A DNA stretch of 63,648 nt from the NCBI GenBank assembly GCA_903830285.1, contig CAIKTE010000062.1, forward strand, positions 1 to 63,648, in the 5' to 3' direction. The notes beneath the pieces were generated by a model that saw only the letters and a list, made by a program, of their open reading frames with translations, was not told the origin of the DNA and did not search any database. How positions within the stretch are numbered: position 1 is the stretch's first letter; each line of letters opens with the position of its first letter. Positions 8,666 through 18,326 of the stretch are shown one piece after another. This stretch comes from an uncultured Chitinophagaceae bacterium. GTDB taxonomy: Bacteria > Bacteroidota > Bacteroidia > Chitinophagales > Chitinophagaceae. The translations under genes were made by a program, and so were the position numbers.

Positions 8666-9568
8666 CTAGGGTTGTAATAGATTAAATGCATCTTTTAATA
8701 CTTCGATCTTGAATTCTTCTGTAGTTTCTCTTGGTTCACCATCAATATGCAGAGGCGCATATTTTAAATTTCTGATAGTGAGTGATGCTGTTTGAAAATA
8801 AAGAACACTTTTCTTGCTCATATCGTCTACTAACTCGCGTAATTTATTATTGCCACGAATTTGTTGAAGCAATGCAAATGGCAGCTTGGCTTTGCTCATT
8901 TTCTGGATGATCACAATATCGAGCAATCCGTCGTTCAAATTAGCTTTGGGTGCAATGGTCAAATTATTCCCGAATTGATTACTATTGGCAATACTGATGG
9001 CGAATGCATCTGTGAAGAATGAGAAATCATTCCACACAATTTCAAATTGAAAAGGGTGCGCCTTAAAAAAATTAATTAAACTTTCCTGAGTGTATGTAAA
9101 TAGACCTCTTGTACTTTTTGCAGCGAAATTATGAGCTACCTGTGCATCAAACCCTAAACCGCTCAGCATGCAGGAATAATGTTCATTGATGTAAAATGCA
9201 TCAACCGGTTTACTATTGCCCGAAAATATTATAGCTAAGGCGGCTTCCGATTTTTTAGGAATATCTGCAGCAAATGCTAGTCCATTGCCTGAACCAAATG
9301 GGATGATCCCGAATACTACGGGCAAATGCCTTAATGCGTTCGTAACTTGATTGACAGTTCCATCGCCTCCAATGATCACAATATCTGTATATTGTTCTGC
9401 AATGATCTTTTCTTTTAAAAAGTCGTAATCACCATGCGGATCTGTGGATAATATTTCAAAAGGAATTTCTCTAGCAGCTGTTTCCCTTTCAATCAATTTT
9501 TTTATTCCTTCCTTCTTCGATGTGCCGGAGATAGGGTTGATCAGATAAATTATTTTTCTTTCCATCAC
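8666..9568 (-). CDS. Diacylglycerol/lipid kinase family protein (YegS/BmrU-like)
   Basis: This 300-residue lipid kinase has the DAGK catalytic domain. LINPISG is near residue 10, the nucleotide-binding GGDGTVNQ lies at 67-74 and IPFGSGNGLA near 95. The C-terminal half is beta-rich and ends in HIDGEPRE, as in YegS. It probably phosphorylates a membrane lipid such as diacylglycerol; the exact substrate is unknown. It lies 44 bp after fabH on the same strand, so the two may be co-transcribed. Confidence 0.87.
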   Translation of the reverse strand: MMERKIIYLINPISGTSKKEGIKKLIERETAAREIPFEILSTDPHGDYDFLKEKIIAEQYTDIVIIGGDGTVNQVTNALRHLPVVFGIIPFGSGNGLAFAADIPKKSEAALAIIFSGNSKPVDAFYINEHYSCMLSGLGFDAQVAHNFAAKSTRGLFTYTQESLINFFKAHPFQFEIVWNDFSFFTDAFAISIANSNQFGNNLTIAPKANLNDGLLDIVIIQKMSKAKLPFALLQQIRGNNKLRELVDDMSKKSVLYFQTASLTIRNLKYAPLHIDGEPRETTEEFKIEVLKDAFNLLQP

Positions 9569-9612
9569 GAGAATACTTTCTTCATCAAATATATTCTAAC
9601 AAATAGGGTTAA

Positions 9613-10662
9613 TTACCATTTTAACAATGCACTTGCCCAGGTGAAGCCACTACCGAATGCAGCGAGACAAACAAGATCACCTTCCTTAATTTTCCCATTT
9701 TGCCATGCCTCACACAATGCGATTGGAACGGAAGCCGCAGTAGTGTTGCCGTAATATTGAATATTATTATACACCTGATCGTCTCTTAGTTTTAATTTTT
9801 GCTGCACGAATTGTGCAATTCGCAAATTTGCCTGATGCGGGATCAGCATATTTAAATCTGAAGGCTCGTACCCATTGGCATGTAAAGCTTCTAGAATTAC
9901 TTCAGGAAATTTCACTACAGCTTTTTTAAATACGGAAGGGCCGTCCATGAAAGGATAATTCTGTGAATTATCAATCATAGCATGACTCATGAACATATCT
10001 GAAATTTCAGCATCATCAAAATCAGCATAATTCTTAGTTCCCCAATGATTAGCATGTGTGCCGGGGTTATACATTGCCAGAATTTCAGCGCTTTCACCGT
10101 CACTATGTAAATGTGTACTCAGAATACCGCGATCTGCTTCTTCAGTAGGTTGTAAAATAACAGCTCCGGCGCCATCACCAAAGATGACTGAAACATTTCT
10201 TCCTCTTGTGGAAAAATCCAGGCCAAATGAATGCTTCTCAGAACCAATTACTAAAATATTTTTATAAGTTCCTGTACGAATGAACTGATCTGCCACACTC
10301 AATGCATAGACAAAACCACTGCATTGATTGCGAACATCCAATGCTGCGATCTCTTTCATTTTCAATTCACGTTGTACTAATACTCCGCATCCGGGAAAAT
10401 AATAGTCGGGACAAATTGTAGCAAAAACAATAAAATCAACATCCTGAGCAGTGATACCGGCTCTTTCTATAGCGATCTTGGCGGCCTCAATACCCATGGT
10501 GGCCGTTGTTTCTTCTGTTCTGTGGGCATATCTTCTTTCCTTGATGCCTGTTCTTTCCTGGATCCACTCATCACTGGTATCCATATATTTTAGCAGGTCA
10601 TTATTTGTAAAGATCTTCTCAGGTACATACATCCCTATACCTGCAATTTTGCTGCGGGGCAT
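9613..10662 (-). CDS. fabH: 3-oxoacyl-ACP synthase III (FabH-type ketosynthase)
   Basis: This enzyme condenses an acyl-CoA with malonyl-ACP to start fatty acid synthesis. The Cys-His-Asn triad is visible: Cys 114 in RNQCSGFVYA, His near 276 in LIPHQANLRI and Asn near 306 in YYGNTTAAS. The 349 residues are slightly longer than E. coli FabH. Bacteroidota often carry several paralogues, and some make specialised lipids, so a paralogue outside core synthesis is possible. Neighbours are a lipid kinase downstream and a hydrolase upstream, all on the minus strand. Confidence 0.85.
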   Translation of the reverse strand: MPRSKIAGIGMYVPEKIFTNNDLLKYMDTSDEWIQERTGIKERRYAHRTEETTATMGIEAAKIAIERAGITAQDVDFIVFATICPDYYFPGCGVLVQRELKMKEIAALDVRNQCSGFVYALSVADQFIRTGTYKNILVIGSEKHSFGLDFSTRGRNVSVIFGDGAGAVILQPTEEADRGILSTHLHSDGESAEILAMYNPGTHANHWGTKNYADFDDAEISDMFMSHAMIDNSQNYPFMDGPSVFKKAVVKFPEVILEALHANGYEPSDLNMLIPHQANLRIAQFVQQKLKLRDDQVYNNIQYYGNTTAASVPIALCEAWQNGKIKEGDLVCLAAFGSGFTWASALLKW

Positions 10663-10744
10663 AACAATCGCTTTTAATGAAAAGTGAAGATAAGAGAATT
10701 TAATTTTGGTGTGGTAACTTAAAATTCTTTAAAGAGCAGGGTAA

Positions 10745-11743
10745 CTATTTGATTGGTTGCAATTGCATGATCGATATTAGAAATGATGCGATCTCATTTT
10801 GAGGTGTTTTAATATCGTGCGATACAATTGGAGAACCTAAAACATGATCACCTGCATTCGGTATTGCGACCATTTTCTTTTTAGCAATATCGGTACCTAA
10901 ATGATCAAACATTTCTTTGATGGCTGATATTTTTACTACTTTATCCTGATTTTTTTCATCTTTATAATAGTATAAAACAAGTGCAGGTTGTTTTATTTTA
11001 ACAAATGTATTTTCGTTCATCGTTGTTTCTAATAGTTCCTGTAGAGCAACAGTTGCTTCTAATCTGTACTTGTCATTCCAGTATTGTTTATATGCAGGAG
11101 ACGCATTAGGAATGGTATTAAATTTTGACTGTTTTACCAATCCTGCAATTTGTAATCCCCAATGATTATTAAGCAACCAGGCATTGGGATCATTAATAGC
11201 AATATTGGGAGATAATAAAATCAATCCGGCAACGTCAGGATAAGTTGCTGCCAATTGCAAGGCTTCTGTTGCACCCGTTGAAGTACCCATCAGGATAACT
11301 TTATTGCCTAATTGTTTGCCGATTGCATAGGCTTCTTTAGCACTTTCCCATAATTTATCTGCTGTAAAATTGATCAATGCATCTGTTGTATCGATCCCAT
11401 GTTCGGCTAACCTTGATAAGTATAAATTACAACCAAATTGTTTGGCAATATTGCGGTGAACAGGGTTGCCTTCTTCCTGGGAAGCACTGAAACCGTGTAA
11501 ATACACAATTGCATATTCTGTTTTCTGTTTTAGAGAATCATTAGCCCAAACTATTCTGGCCTCGTTATCAGGTTTTAATTTATGAGCAGATTCTTTAGCT
11601 GCAACATATTGCTGCAGAATATTGCTGTTGGCAGGGACTGAAGGAAGATTTGAATCATATTTGGGCCTTGAAGGGTGCGGGCCAAGAATGTAAACCAAGA
11701 GTAAAATAACTAATAAAAAAATAATATTTCTTATTAAACGCAT
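10745..11743 (-). CDS. Membrane-anchored alpha/beta hydrolase
   Basis: This 332-residue alpha/beta-hydrolase has an N-terminal signal anchor (residues 4-20, IRNIIFLLVILLLVYIL). The oxyanion-side HG is at 83-84 (YLHGFSAS). The nucleophile motif is GTSTGA with Ser 155, and a late His in NAGDHVLGS probably completes the triad. Carboxylesterase or monoacylglycerol-lipase-like activity is plausible, but the substrate is unknown. It lies upstream of fabH on the same strand with an 82-bp gap. Confidence 0.78.
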   Translation of the reverse strand: MRLIRNIIFLLVILLLVYILGPHPSRPKYDSNLPSVPANSNILQQYVAAKESAHKLKPDNEARIVWANDSLKQKTEYAIVYLHGFSASQEEGNPVHRNIAKQFGCNLYLSRLAEHGIDTTDALINFTADKLWESAKEAYAIGKQLGNKVILMGTSTGATEALQLAATYPDVAGLILLSPNIAINDPNAWLLNNHWGLQIAGLVKQSKFNTIPNASPAYKQYWNDKYRLEATVALQELLETTMNENTFVKIKQPALVLYYYKDEKNQDKVVKISAIKEMFDHLGTDIAKKKMVAIPNAGDHVLGSPIVSHDIKTPQNEIASFLISIMQLQPIK

Positions 11744-11884
11744 TGGAGAGTTTTTTAAAACTACTGAATTAAGTTATCATTTACAAATCATGCATGAACG
11801 AATATAAAAAAGGAATCAAACAAAAATTAACACATCTTATTTTCTGGTAGATTGTCTATATTCGAAAAACCAAAATTTGCTGCC

Positions 11885-12991
11885 ATGTCTTCACCTCAAA
11901 GGTTTCAAGCACTTGATGTTTTTCGCGGCATGACGATTTGTTTTATGATCATCGTTAATACGCCCGGTAATGGTGTAACTTTTTCTCCATTGCATCATGC
12001 CAAATGGGATGGATTTACACCAACCGATCTGGTATTCCCTTCATTTTTATTTGCTGTAGGGAATGCTATGAGTTTTGTAATGGCTAAATGGGATACAAAA
12101 AAACAAACAGAAGTTCTTTCCAAAATATTTAAAAGAACTGCATTGATTTTTTTATTAGGCTATTTGATGTATTGGTTCCCCTTTATCCGATTAGATGAAA
12201 CCGGTCATGTAATAGCAGCACCCATTAGCGAAACAAGGATACTCGGCGTTTTGCAACGCATAGCTCTATGTTATGGCATTGCAGCTTTGATGATCTATTA
12301 TTTAAAACCAAGATTATCTGTTATTGTAAGTATTGTTTTATTGCTCGCATATTGGATATTGATGTATGCTTTTGGCGATTATACATTGGAAGGCAATGCA
12401 GGATTAAAATTCGATCTCTGGTTAATGGGGGATAAACATATGTATCATGGCGAAGGTGTTGCATTTGATCCTGAAGGCTGGTTAAGTACCATTCCTGCCA
12501 TTGGTAACGTTGTTGGCGGATATATTGCGGGGCAATTCATTCAGCAAAAAGGAAAATCTTATGAAGGATTGGCAAAATTATTATTGACAGGTTTTGCATT
12601 AGTTGTAATTGCTTATTTCTGGAATTTATCATTCCCTATCAATAAAAAATTATGGACAAGCAGTTTCGTTTTGCATACCGTGGGTTTGGATTGTATGATC
12701 TTGGCGGCGATTATTTATATCATCGACTTCCGGCATAAAACAAAAGGCGTTTTCTTTTTCGAAGTAGTGGGTAAAAACCCATTGACCGTTTATTTGCTTT
12801 CCGAATTAATGGCCACTGTTTTTTATATGATCCAGATCGGCGATAAAAATTTATTTGAATGGATCTACGATAATATCTTCAGTTATGCAGGCGATTATTT
12901 CGGTTCCCTCGCTTTTGCCATAACTTTTATGCTTGTTTGTTGGAGTGTCGGGTATTTAATGGACAAAAGAAAAATTTATTTACGTGTATAA
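11885..12991 (+). CDS. Heparan-alpha-glucosaminide N-acetyltransferase-like membrane protein (NagX/DUF5009)
   Basis: This polytopic 368-residue protein has about ten membrane segments. It begins with the family signature RFQALDVFRGMTICFMIIVNTPG, whose RxxxLDxxRG core is typical of the COG4299/NagX group. Another hallmark is GVLQRIALCYGIAAL near 125. Relatives transfer acetyl groups to amino sugars across the membrane or occur next to N-acetylglucosamine genes. The ATG at 11885 is preferred over an in-frame TTG 33 nt upstream. It is a single gene and converges on tnaA. Confidence 0.83.
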   Translation: MSSPQRFQALDVFRGMTICFMIIVNTPGNGVTFSPLHHAKWDGFTPTDLVFPSFLFAVGNAMSFVMAKWDTKKQTEVLSKIFKRTALIFLLGYLMYWFPFIRLDETGHVIAAPISETRILGVLQRIALCYGIAALMIYYLKPRLSVIVSIVLLLAYWILMYAFGDYTLEGNAGLKFDLWLMGDKHMYHGEGVAFDPEGWLSTIPAIGNVVGGYIAGQFIQQKGKSYEGLAKLLLTGFALVVIAYFWNLSFPINKKLWTSSFVLHTVGLDCMILAAIIYIIDFRHKTKGVFFFEVVGKNPLTVYLLSELMATVFYMIQIGDKNLFEWIYDNIFSYAGDYFGSLAFAITFMLVCWSVGYLMDKRKIYLRV

Positions 12992-13007
12992 TAGATAAAG
13001 CAAAATG

Positions 13008-13047
13008 AAATAAAAAAGCTGTTTGAATTCAAACAGCTTTTTTATTT
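13008..13047. terminator. Bidirectional intrinsic terminator (40-bp perfect palindrome)
   Basis: A fully self-complementary 40-bp sequence centred on GAATTC (core AAGCTGTTTGAATTCAAACA) is flanked by A and T runs. It separates the convergent NagX-like gene and tnaA. Confidence 0.9.
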
Positions 13048-13058
13048 CATTGAATGTA

Positions 13059-14429
13059 TTATAATTGTTCAAATTTTGCAGTAAAATGCCTGAGCAACGG
13101 CGTTTCATAGATTATTTTATAACCTTTAATTGTTTGTCTTCTTTTAAATACTTTAATGATCACTTCAGCAACATAATCAATATGACTTTGTGTATACACT
13201 CTTCTCGGAATGGCTAGTCTTACCAATTCCATTGGCGCAGGAATTGTTTTTCCGTCTGAATCATATTTCCCAAACATTACAGTTCCTATCTCAACACCAC
13301 GAACACCGCCTTCTAAAAATAATTCACCGCATAATGCTTGACCGGGATACTCATTTGCAGGAATATGAGGTAGAAAAGCCTTTGCATCTAAATAAACCGC
13401 ATGCCCACCTGTTGGTTTAATATAGGGCACACCTGCTGCATCTAATTTATCGCCAATGTATTCAATACTGCGAATTCGGTACTTCAAATAATCTTCTTCC
13501 ATCACCTCTTTCAAACCAATTGAGATCGCTTCTAAGTCACGACCTGCAAGACCTCCATATGTTGGAAAACCTTCAGTGATAATTAAAAGGTTGCGGCATT
13601 TCATTGCTAATGCTTCGTCATTCATCGCCAGAAAACCTCCAATATTTGCGAATGCATCTTTCTTTGCACTCATCGTACAACCATCAGCATAAGAAAATAA
13701 TTCCTGAGCAATTTCAAAAATGGTTTTGCTTTCAAATCCTTTTTCCCTTTGTTTAATGAAATAACAATTCTCCGCAAACCTGCATGCGTCAATGAAAAAG
13801 GGAATGTTGAATTTCTTACAGATCAAACTTGCAGATTTAATGTTTGCCATGCTCACGGGTTGCCCCCCACCTGAATTATTAGTAACTGTAATAATGACCA
13901 ATGGAATATTTTCTGCACCTTTTTCCTTAATACAGCTTTCGAGTGCAACCAAATCAATATTGCCCTTGAATGGTGCGATAAACGATGGCTGTTTCCCTTC
14001 TGCACACAAGAGATCAATTCCTTCGGCGCCTGCAAATTCAATATTAGCACGTGTAGTATCGAATAGTGTATTACTGATAAAATATTTCCCCTTTCCGCCT
14101 GTGATACTGAATAATATTTTTTCAGATGCTCTTCCCTGATGCGTTGGAATAATATATTTCATATGTGTGATGGAACTCACAGTTTCTTCAAACCTGAAAA
14201 AACTATCACTGCCCGCATAGCTTTCATCGCCACGCATGATGCCTGCCCATTGTTCACTGCTCATGGCACTGGTGCCACTATCGGTTAGCAGATCTATGAT
14301 CACATCTCTTGCTTTAATTAAAAAAGGATTGTAAAAAGCATCACGAAGTATAGTAACTCGTTGTTCTTTTGTTGTAAAATGAATAGGCTCGACAGATTTT
14401 ATTTTAAAAGGTTCTATGATTGTTTGCAT
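13059..14429 (-). CDS. tnaA: Tryptophanase (tryptophan indole-lyase)
   Basis: This PLP enzyme of the beta-eliminating lyase family splits tryptophan into indole, pyruvate and ammonia. Seen: LLTDSGTSAMSSEQW, MRGDESYAGSDSF, PTHQGRASEK, DACRFAENCYFIKQRE and the PLP lysine in MSAKKDAF near 255. Two positions separate it from tyrosine phenol-lyase. The GVRGVEIG block has Ile where TPL has its substrate Arg, and the C-terminal LRHFTAKF has His (as in TnaA His463) where TPL has Phe. The 456 residues fit. No TnaC-like leader or TnaB permease is visible; the 268-bp upstream gap shows no clear leader ORF. Confidence 0.88.
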   Translation of the reverse strand: MQTIIEPFKIKSVEPIHFTTKEQRVTILRDAFYNPFLIKARDVIIDLLTDSGTSAMSSEQWAGIMRGDESYAGSDSFFRFEETVSSITHMKYIIPTHQGRASEKILFSITGGKGKYFISNTLFDTTRANIEFAGAEGIDLLCAEGKQPSFIAPFKGNIDLVALESCIKEKGAENIPLVIITVTNNSGGGQPVSMANIKSASLICKKFNIPFFIDACRFAENCYFIKQREKGFESKTIFEIAQELFSYADGCTMSAKKDAFANIGGFLAMNDEALAMKCRNLLIITEGFPTYGGLAGRDLEAISIGLKEVMEEDYLKYRIRSIEYIGDKLDAAGVPYIKPTGGHAVYLDAKAFLPHIPANEYPGQALCGELFLEGGVRGVEIGTVMFGKYDSDGKTIPAPMELVRLAIPRRVYTQSHIDYVAEVIIKVFKRRQTIKGYKIIYETPLLRHFTAKFEQL

Positions 14430-14697
14430 ACGTAAGATTTAATGATTGTTTGAATTATTGATATAATGAGTGAATAAAGAAAGCAGATGATTTATTATAC
14501 ATTGAAAGTTGCGTAAGGTTGATGCAGCACAAGAGTGCGATGCAACGATGATGCCAATTAAATCAACAGCTTGGGTAAAAAAATAACTGAACGAAACGAA
14601 TCGCTAACAACTAGGTAGGGCTTTTAATAATATTTTTCCAGAGGTTCATGAGAGAAACTGTTGGCGCAAATGTATAAAAGTTCAGCCGTTAATTTTA

Positions 14698-15561
14698 TTA
14701 TTCCTGTGCTGTTGTTTTTTCTGAACCCCTGTGTTTTTTGTTACTCTTTTTTTCAGGCGGCGGGCTTTTATCAACTATTTCACAAACACACCTAAATCCC
14801 AGCCAACATTCGGGGAAATAATATTTACGGTCTTTCTGAATTTTACAATCGTCGATATATAAATTAAAATGGCCGCCTTTTGAAACTCCTTTTTCTGCAA
14901 CCATTTCAGACACATTGCCGATCATATTGTAAATACCGTATTTATTGGCTTCCGAAGAAAGCACCGGCAAAACCATTTCACGCAGATTAGCGGTTGAATC
15001 TACTCTTTGATACAAACAATTGAAAGTGTTATATACTTTTCCGTGTGATTTGAATTCGGAGCTTTCATAGCCAAAAGGAAATTTTTCAAGTTCCAGTTTT
15101 CCACTTGCAGCCAATTCCCATTCTTTTTTTGTGGGTAGGCGGTATAATATTTTTCTGTAGGGGGCCTTGGGTGTTCTTTCTAATAGATCATTCACTCTAT
15201 CTGTCCGCCATTCGCAAAATGCTTTTGCCTGTTCATAGCTGATGCCCACTACAGGAAAATCATTGTAATCAGGGTGACGAAAATAAAAATCAATGAAAAT
15301 TGAATTATTGAATAACTGTGTTTTCCATACAGTTGTATCAGGAAGCATTTTGATATAGAGATCGGGATCATTCTGCACTTTAAGTATATAATTCACAAAC
15401 TCCCTCCATGCAATATTGCTTACCTCACATTTATCAATATACAGGCTATCGACCAGTTCAACAGTACCCGGCGGGGCTAAAAGTTTATCAGCTGTAAATT
15501 TTTTATCACTTATAAATGCAAAGAATACAGCGAGGCAGGTGAGCAGCAGTATTTTTTTCAT
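14698..15561 (-). CDS. SUMF1/formylglycine-generating-enzyme-like secreted protein
   Basis: This 287-residue protein has a signal peptide (MKKILLLTCLAVFFAFIS) and an FGE-sulfatase (SUMF1) domain. Typical blocks are YIDKCEVSNIAWREFV near 40, FPVVGISYEQAKAFCEWR, YRLPTKKEWELAA, YGIYNMIGNVSEMV and CWLGFRCVCE at the end. The active-site Cys pair of true FGE is not evident. Bacteroidota use this fold in gliding and secretion lipoproteins such as GldJ/GldK, but this one is shorter and has no lipobox. The tail is Lys/Glu-rich. It diverges from typA. Confidence 0.72.
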   Translation of the reverse strand: MKKILLLTCLAVFFAFISDKKFTADKLLAPPGTVELVDSLYIDKCEVSNIAWREFVNYILKVQNDPDLYIKMLPDTTVWKTQLFNNSIFIDFYFRHPDYNDFPVVGISYEQAKAFCEWRTDRVNDLLERTPKAPYRKILYRLPTKKEWELAASGKLELEKFPFGYESSEFKSHGKVYNTFNCLYQRVDSTANLREMVLPVLSSEANKYGIYNMIGNVSEMVAEKGVSKGGHFNLYIDDCKIQKDRKYYFPECWLGFRCVCEIVDKSPPPEKKSNKKHRGSEKTTAQE

Positions 15562-15628
15562 CTTGGCAGGTTTGCAGCTAATTTACTATAATATATGTTA
15601 TTTCACGATTAAACAACCAATAAAATGC

Positions 15629-15657
15629 TTGAAACCCGCTCTAAATGCGTACCTTCG
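15629..15657 (+). promoter_or_regulatory. Bacteroidota-type promoter of typA
   Basis: TTG (15629-15631), an 18-nt spacer and TACCTTCG (15650-15657) fit the -33/-7 pattern. The start codon at 15675 is 17 nt away, which leaves a very short 5' UTR. Confidence 0.5.
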
Positions 15658-15674
15658 CCGCCTCAAATTTTTAC

Positions 15675-17489
15675 ATGGAAATAAGAAACATCGCTATTAT
15701 TGCTCACGTTGACCACGGTAAAACGACTTTGGTGGACAGAATTTTACAAACTACTAAAGTGTTCAGAGATAACCAGGAAACCGGTGATCTGATCATGGAC
15801 AGTAATGATCTTGAAAGAGAAAGAGGCATTACCATCTTTTCCAAGAATGCTTCAGTGCAATTTAATGGCGTTAAAATTAATGTGATTGATACTCCGGGCC
15901 ATAGTGATTTTGGCGGTGAAGTAGAACGTGTTTTGAAAATGGCAGATGGGGTTTTATTATTAGTTGATGCTTTTGAAGGACCCATGCCGCAAACAAGATT
16001 TGTACTGCAAAAAGCATTACACCTGAACCTGCATCCGATTGTTATTATCAATAAAGTAGATAAAGCAAACTGCCGTCCTGATGAAGTGCATGATGCAGTT
16101 TTTGAATTGTTCTTTAACCTCGATGCAACTGAAGAACAATTAAACTTCCCTACATTTTACGGTAGTGGAAAGAATGGCTGGTTCAATGATAGTTTAGAAC
16201 AGACAGAAGATATTATTCCGTTAATGAATGGCATCATCAAATTTGTACCGCCTCCAACTGTCAATGAAGGACCATTACAAATGCAGATCACTTCATTGGA
16301 TTATTCTTCTTTCTTGGGAAGGATTGCAATTGGGAAGGTAACACGTGGTTCAGTGAAAGAAGGCCAGACCATTGCATTGGTTCAAGCAGACGGTTCTGTA
16401 AAAAGATCTAAAGTAAAAGAATTATATGTGTTTGAAGGAATGGGCAAACGCAAGGTAACAGAAGTATTATCTGGTGATTTGTGCGCTGTGGTTGGATTGG
16501 AAGAATTTAATATCGGTGATACGATTTGTGATTTTGATACACCCGAAGGATTACCGGTTATCAGTGTGGATGAGCCAACGATGAGTATGTTGTTTTCTAT
16601 CAACAACTCTCCTTTTTATGGAAGAGATGGGAAATTCGTTACATCACGTCACTTGCGTGATCGTTTGATGAAAGAAACAGAAAAGAACTTGGCATTACGT
16701 GTAGAAGATACAGATAGTGCTGATAGTTTCTTGGTATTTGGTCGTGGTATTTTGCATTTGGGTATTTTGATCGAAACCATGCGTCGTGAAGGGTATGAAT
16801 TAACTGTTGGACAGCCACAGGTTTTGGTGAAGGAATTATTAGGCAAAAAAAATGAACCATTTGAAACATTAGTGGTGGATGTTCCTGCTGAATTCAGCGG
16901 TAAAGTAATTGATCTGGTTACACAGCGCAAGGGGGAAATGCACGTTATGGAAAGCAAAGGAGAGATGCAGCATCTTGAATTTGAGATCCCGTCAAGAGGA
17001 TTGATAGGATTGCGTTCTCAAATGCTGACGAATACTGCAGGTGAAGCTGTAATGGCGCATCGTTTTAATGAATACAAACCATGGAAAGGACCGATTCCGG
17101 GAAGAAATAACGGTGTTTTGATCGCTAAATTTCAAGGAGTAACAACAGCTTATTCTATCGATAAATTACAGGATCGCGGAAGCTTCTTCATTGATCCCGC
17201 TGAAGAAGTTTATGCAGGTCAGATCATTGCCGAGCATATTAAACCGGGTGATTTGAATGTAAATGCAGTTGAAATGAAAAAATTAACCAATCACCGTGCA
17301 AGTGGTAGCGATGATAGCGTTAGAATTACACCAAAAGTTCAGTTTACTTTGGAAGAGTGTATGGAATATATTCAACAAGATGAGTGTATTGAAGTAACAC
17401 CCAAAAACATCAGGATGCGTAAAACCATTCTGGATGAAGAAGACAGAAAGAAAGCCTCCAGAACCATGAAAGTAGAAGCATTAGGATAA
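15675..17489 (+). CDS. typA: Translational GTPase TypA/BipA
   Basis: This ribosome-binding GTPase is related to EF-G and acts in stress, cold and ribosome assembly. The 604-residue protein starts with MEIRNIAIIAHVDHGKTTL, containing the P-loop AHVDHGKT. G2/G3 are in RERGITIFSKN and DTPGHSDFGGEVER, and G4 is NKVDK. Later blocks include SRGLIGLRSQMLT and TNHRASGSDD, typical of the BipA C-terminal domain. The ATG at 15675 matches the family start; an in-frame ATG 30 nt earlier lies inside the promoter. A strong terminator follows. Confidence 0.96.
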   Translation: MEIRNIAIIAHVDHGKTTLVDRILQTTKVFRDNQETGDLIMDSNDLERERGITIFSKNASVQFNGVKINVIDTPGHSDFGGEVERVLKMADGVLLLVDAFEGPMPQTRFVLQKALHLNLHPIVIINKVDKANCRPDEVHDAVFELFFNLDATEEQLNFPTFYGSGKNGWFNDSLEQTEDIIPLMNGIIKFVPPPTVNEGPLQMQITSLDYSSFLGRIAIGKVTRGSVKEGQTIALVQADGSVKRSKVKELYVFEGMGKRKVTEVLSGDLCAVVGLEEFNIGDTICDFDTPEGLPVISVDEPTMSMLFSINNSPFYGRDGKFVTSRHLRDRLMKETEKNLALRVEDTDSADSFLVFGRGILHLGILIETMRREGYELTVGQPQVLVKELLGKKNEPFETLVVDVPAEFSGKVIDLVTQRKGEMHVMESKGEMQHLEFEIPSRGLIGLRSQMLTNTAGEAVMAHRFNEYKPWKGPIPGRNNGVLIAKFQGVTTAYSIDKLQDRGSFFIDPAEEVYAGQIIAEHIKPGDLNVNAVEMKKLTNHRASGSDDSVRITPKVQFTLEECMEYIQQDECIEVTPKNIRMRKTILDEEDRKKASRTMKVEALG

Positions 17490-17519
17490 TTCATTTTGTA
17501 TTAAATATATTTATTTTAG

Positions 17520-17550
17520 AAACCTCCGAATTTTTTCGGAGGTTTTTTAT
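17520..17550 (+). terminator. Intrinsic terminator after typA
   Basis: AAACCTCCGAA and TTCGGAGGTTT form an 11-bp stem with a TTTT loop and a T tail, 30 nt after the typA stop. Confidence 0.9.
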
Positions 17551-17583
17551 TGATATTTGCTCTAAATCATTAATTCAGCCAGT

Positions 17584-18252
17584 ATGAAAAAAACATCAAT
17601 TCTGATAATTGCCCTTTTTTCTTTTGGGATATGGTCTTGTAACAAAAGCAGTTCCGGAACAACTGCCAATCTACGTTTGGTGAATCTATCGCCAAACTCT
17701 TCGACATTCGATCTTTATATAAACAATGCATTACTTATAGGAGGAGTTGGATATGGGGCTAACAGCAGTTATATTAAAACAACAGGCGGAACCATTAATG
17801 CAGCGGTTGCACCAACGGGCTCCAGCACTGCAAGTATCACCGGGAATATTACTTTAAATGCCGACTCGTATAATTCCATTTTTCTTTTTGATTCTTTGTC
17901 TAAAGTACAAGGCACTGTAATTGTTGACGACAGAACAGCACCGGCATCAGGGAAAGTAAATATTCGATTCTTTAATTTTGTTAACGGAGGAAATACTGTA
18001 GATATTTTAAGAGCAGGTACAACAAAACTTTTTTCTTCTCGTAGTTTTAACGATCAGAATACGCTCACTAATTTAACAGCATATACCGCTTTTGATCCGG
18101 GACCATTCAGTGTGTCGGCAGTTATTTCCGGGACAACAGTACTTATAACTAGTTTGCCTTCTATGGATGCTACTGCAGGTAAAAGTTATACGCTCGTATT
18201 GAAAGGTTTTCCGGGCGGTACGATTTCTTTAACGCCTATCGCAGATAATTAA
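17584..18252 (+). CDS. DUF4397 domain lipoprotein
   Basis: The 222-residue protein has a lipoprotein signal (MKKTSILIIALFSFGIWSC, Cys 19). A beta-rich domain starts with LRLVNLSPNSSTFDLYIN, which matches the RxVxxSPDxPxVDVYV opening of DUF4397. A second similar half starts near VNIRFFNFVNGGNTVDIL. The function of the family is unknown; members are surface lipoproteins in Bacteroidota. It is a single gene placed between two terminators. Confidence 0.75.
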   Translation: MKKTSILIIALFSFGIWSCNKSSSGTTANLRLVNLSPNSSTFDLYINNALLIGGVGYGANSSYIKTTGGTINAAVAPTGSSTASITGNITLNADSYNSIFLFDSLSKVQGTVIVDDRTAPASGKVNIRFFNFVNGGNTVDILRAGTTKLFSSRSFNDQNTLTNLTAYTAFDPGPFSVSAVISGTTVLITSLPSMDATAGKSYTLVLKGFPGGTISLTPIADN

Positions 18253-18271
18253 TATAGCTTAAAAACTTGCA

Positions 18272-18310
18272 TAAAAAAAGGAAGACTTATTAGGTCTTCC
18301 TTTTTTATTT
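18272..18310. terminator. Bidirectional intrinsic terminator
   Basis: AAAAAAGGAAGAC and GTCTTCCTTTTTT form the stem, with a 7-nt loop (TTATTAG). It lies between the convergent DUF4397 gene and the secreted-protein gene. Confidence 0.87.
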
Positions 18311-18326
18311 GCGTTACATAATTTAA

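Noticed and set aside
13059-14429. Tyrosine phenol-lyase instead of tryptophanase
   Set aside because: The TPL-specific Arg in the MERG-like block and the Phe near the C-terminus are Ile and His here, as in tryptophanase.
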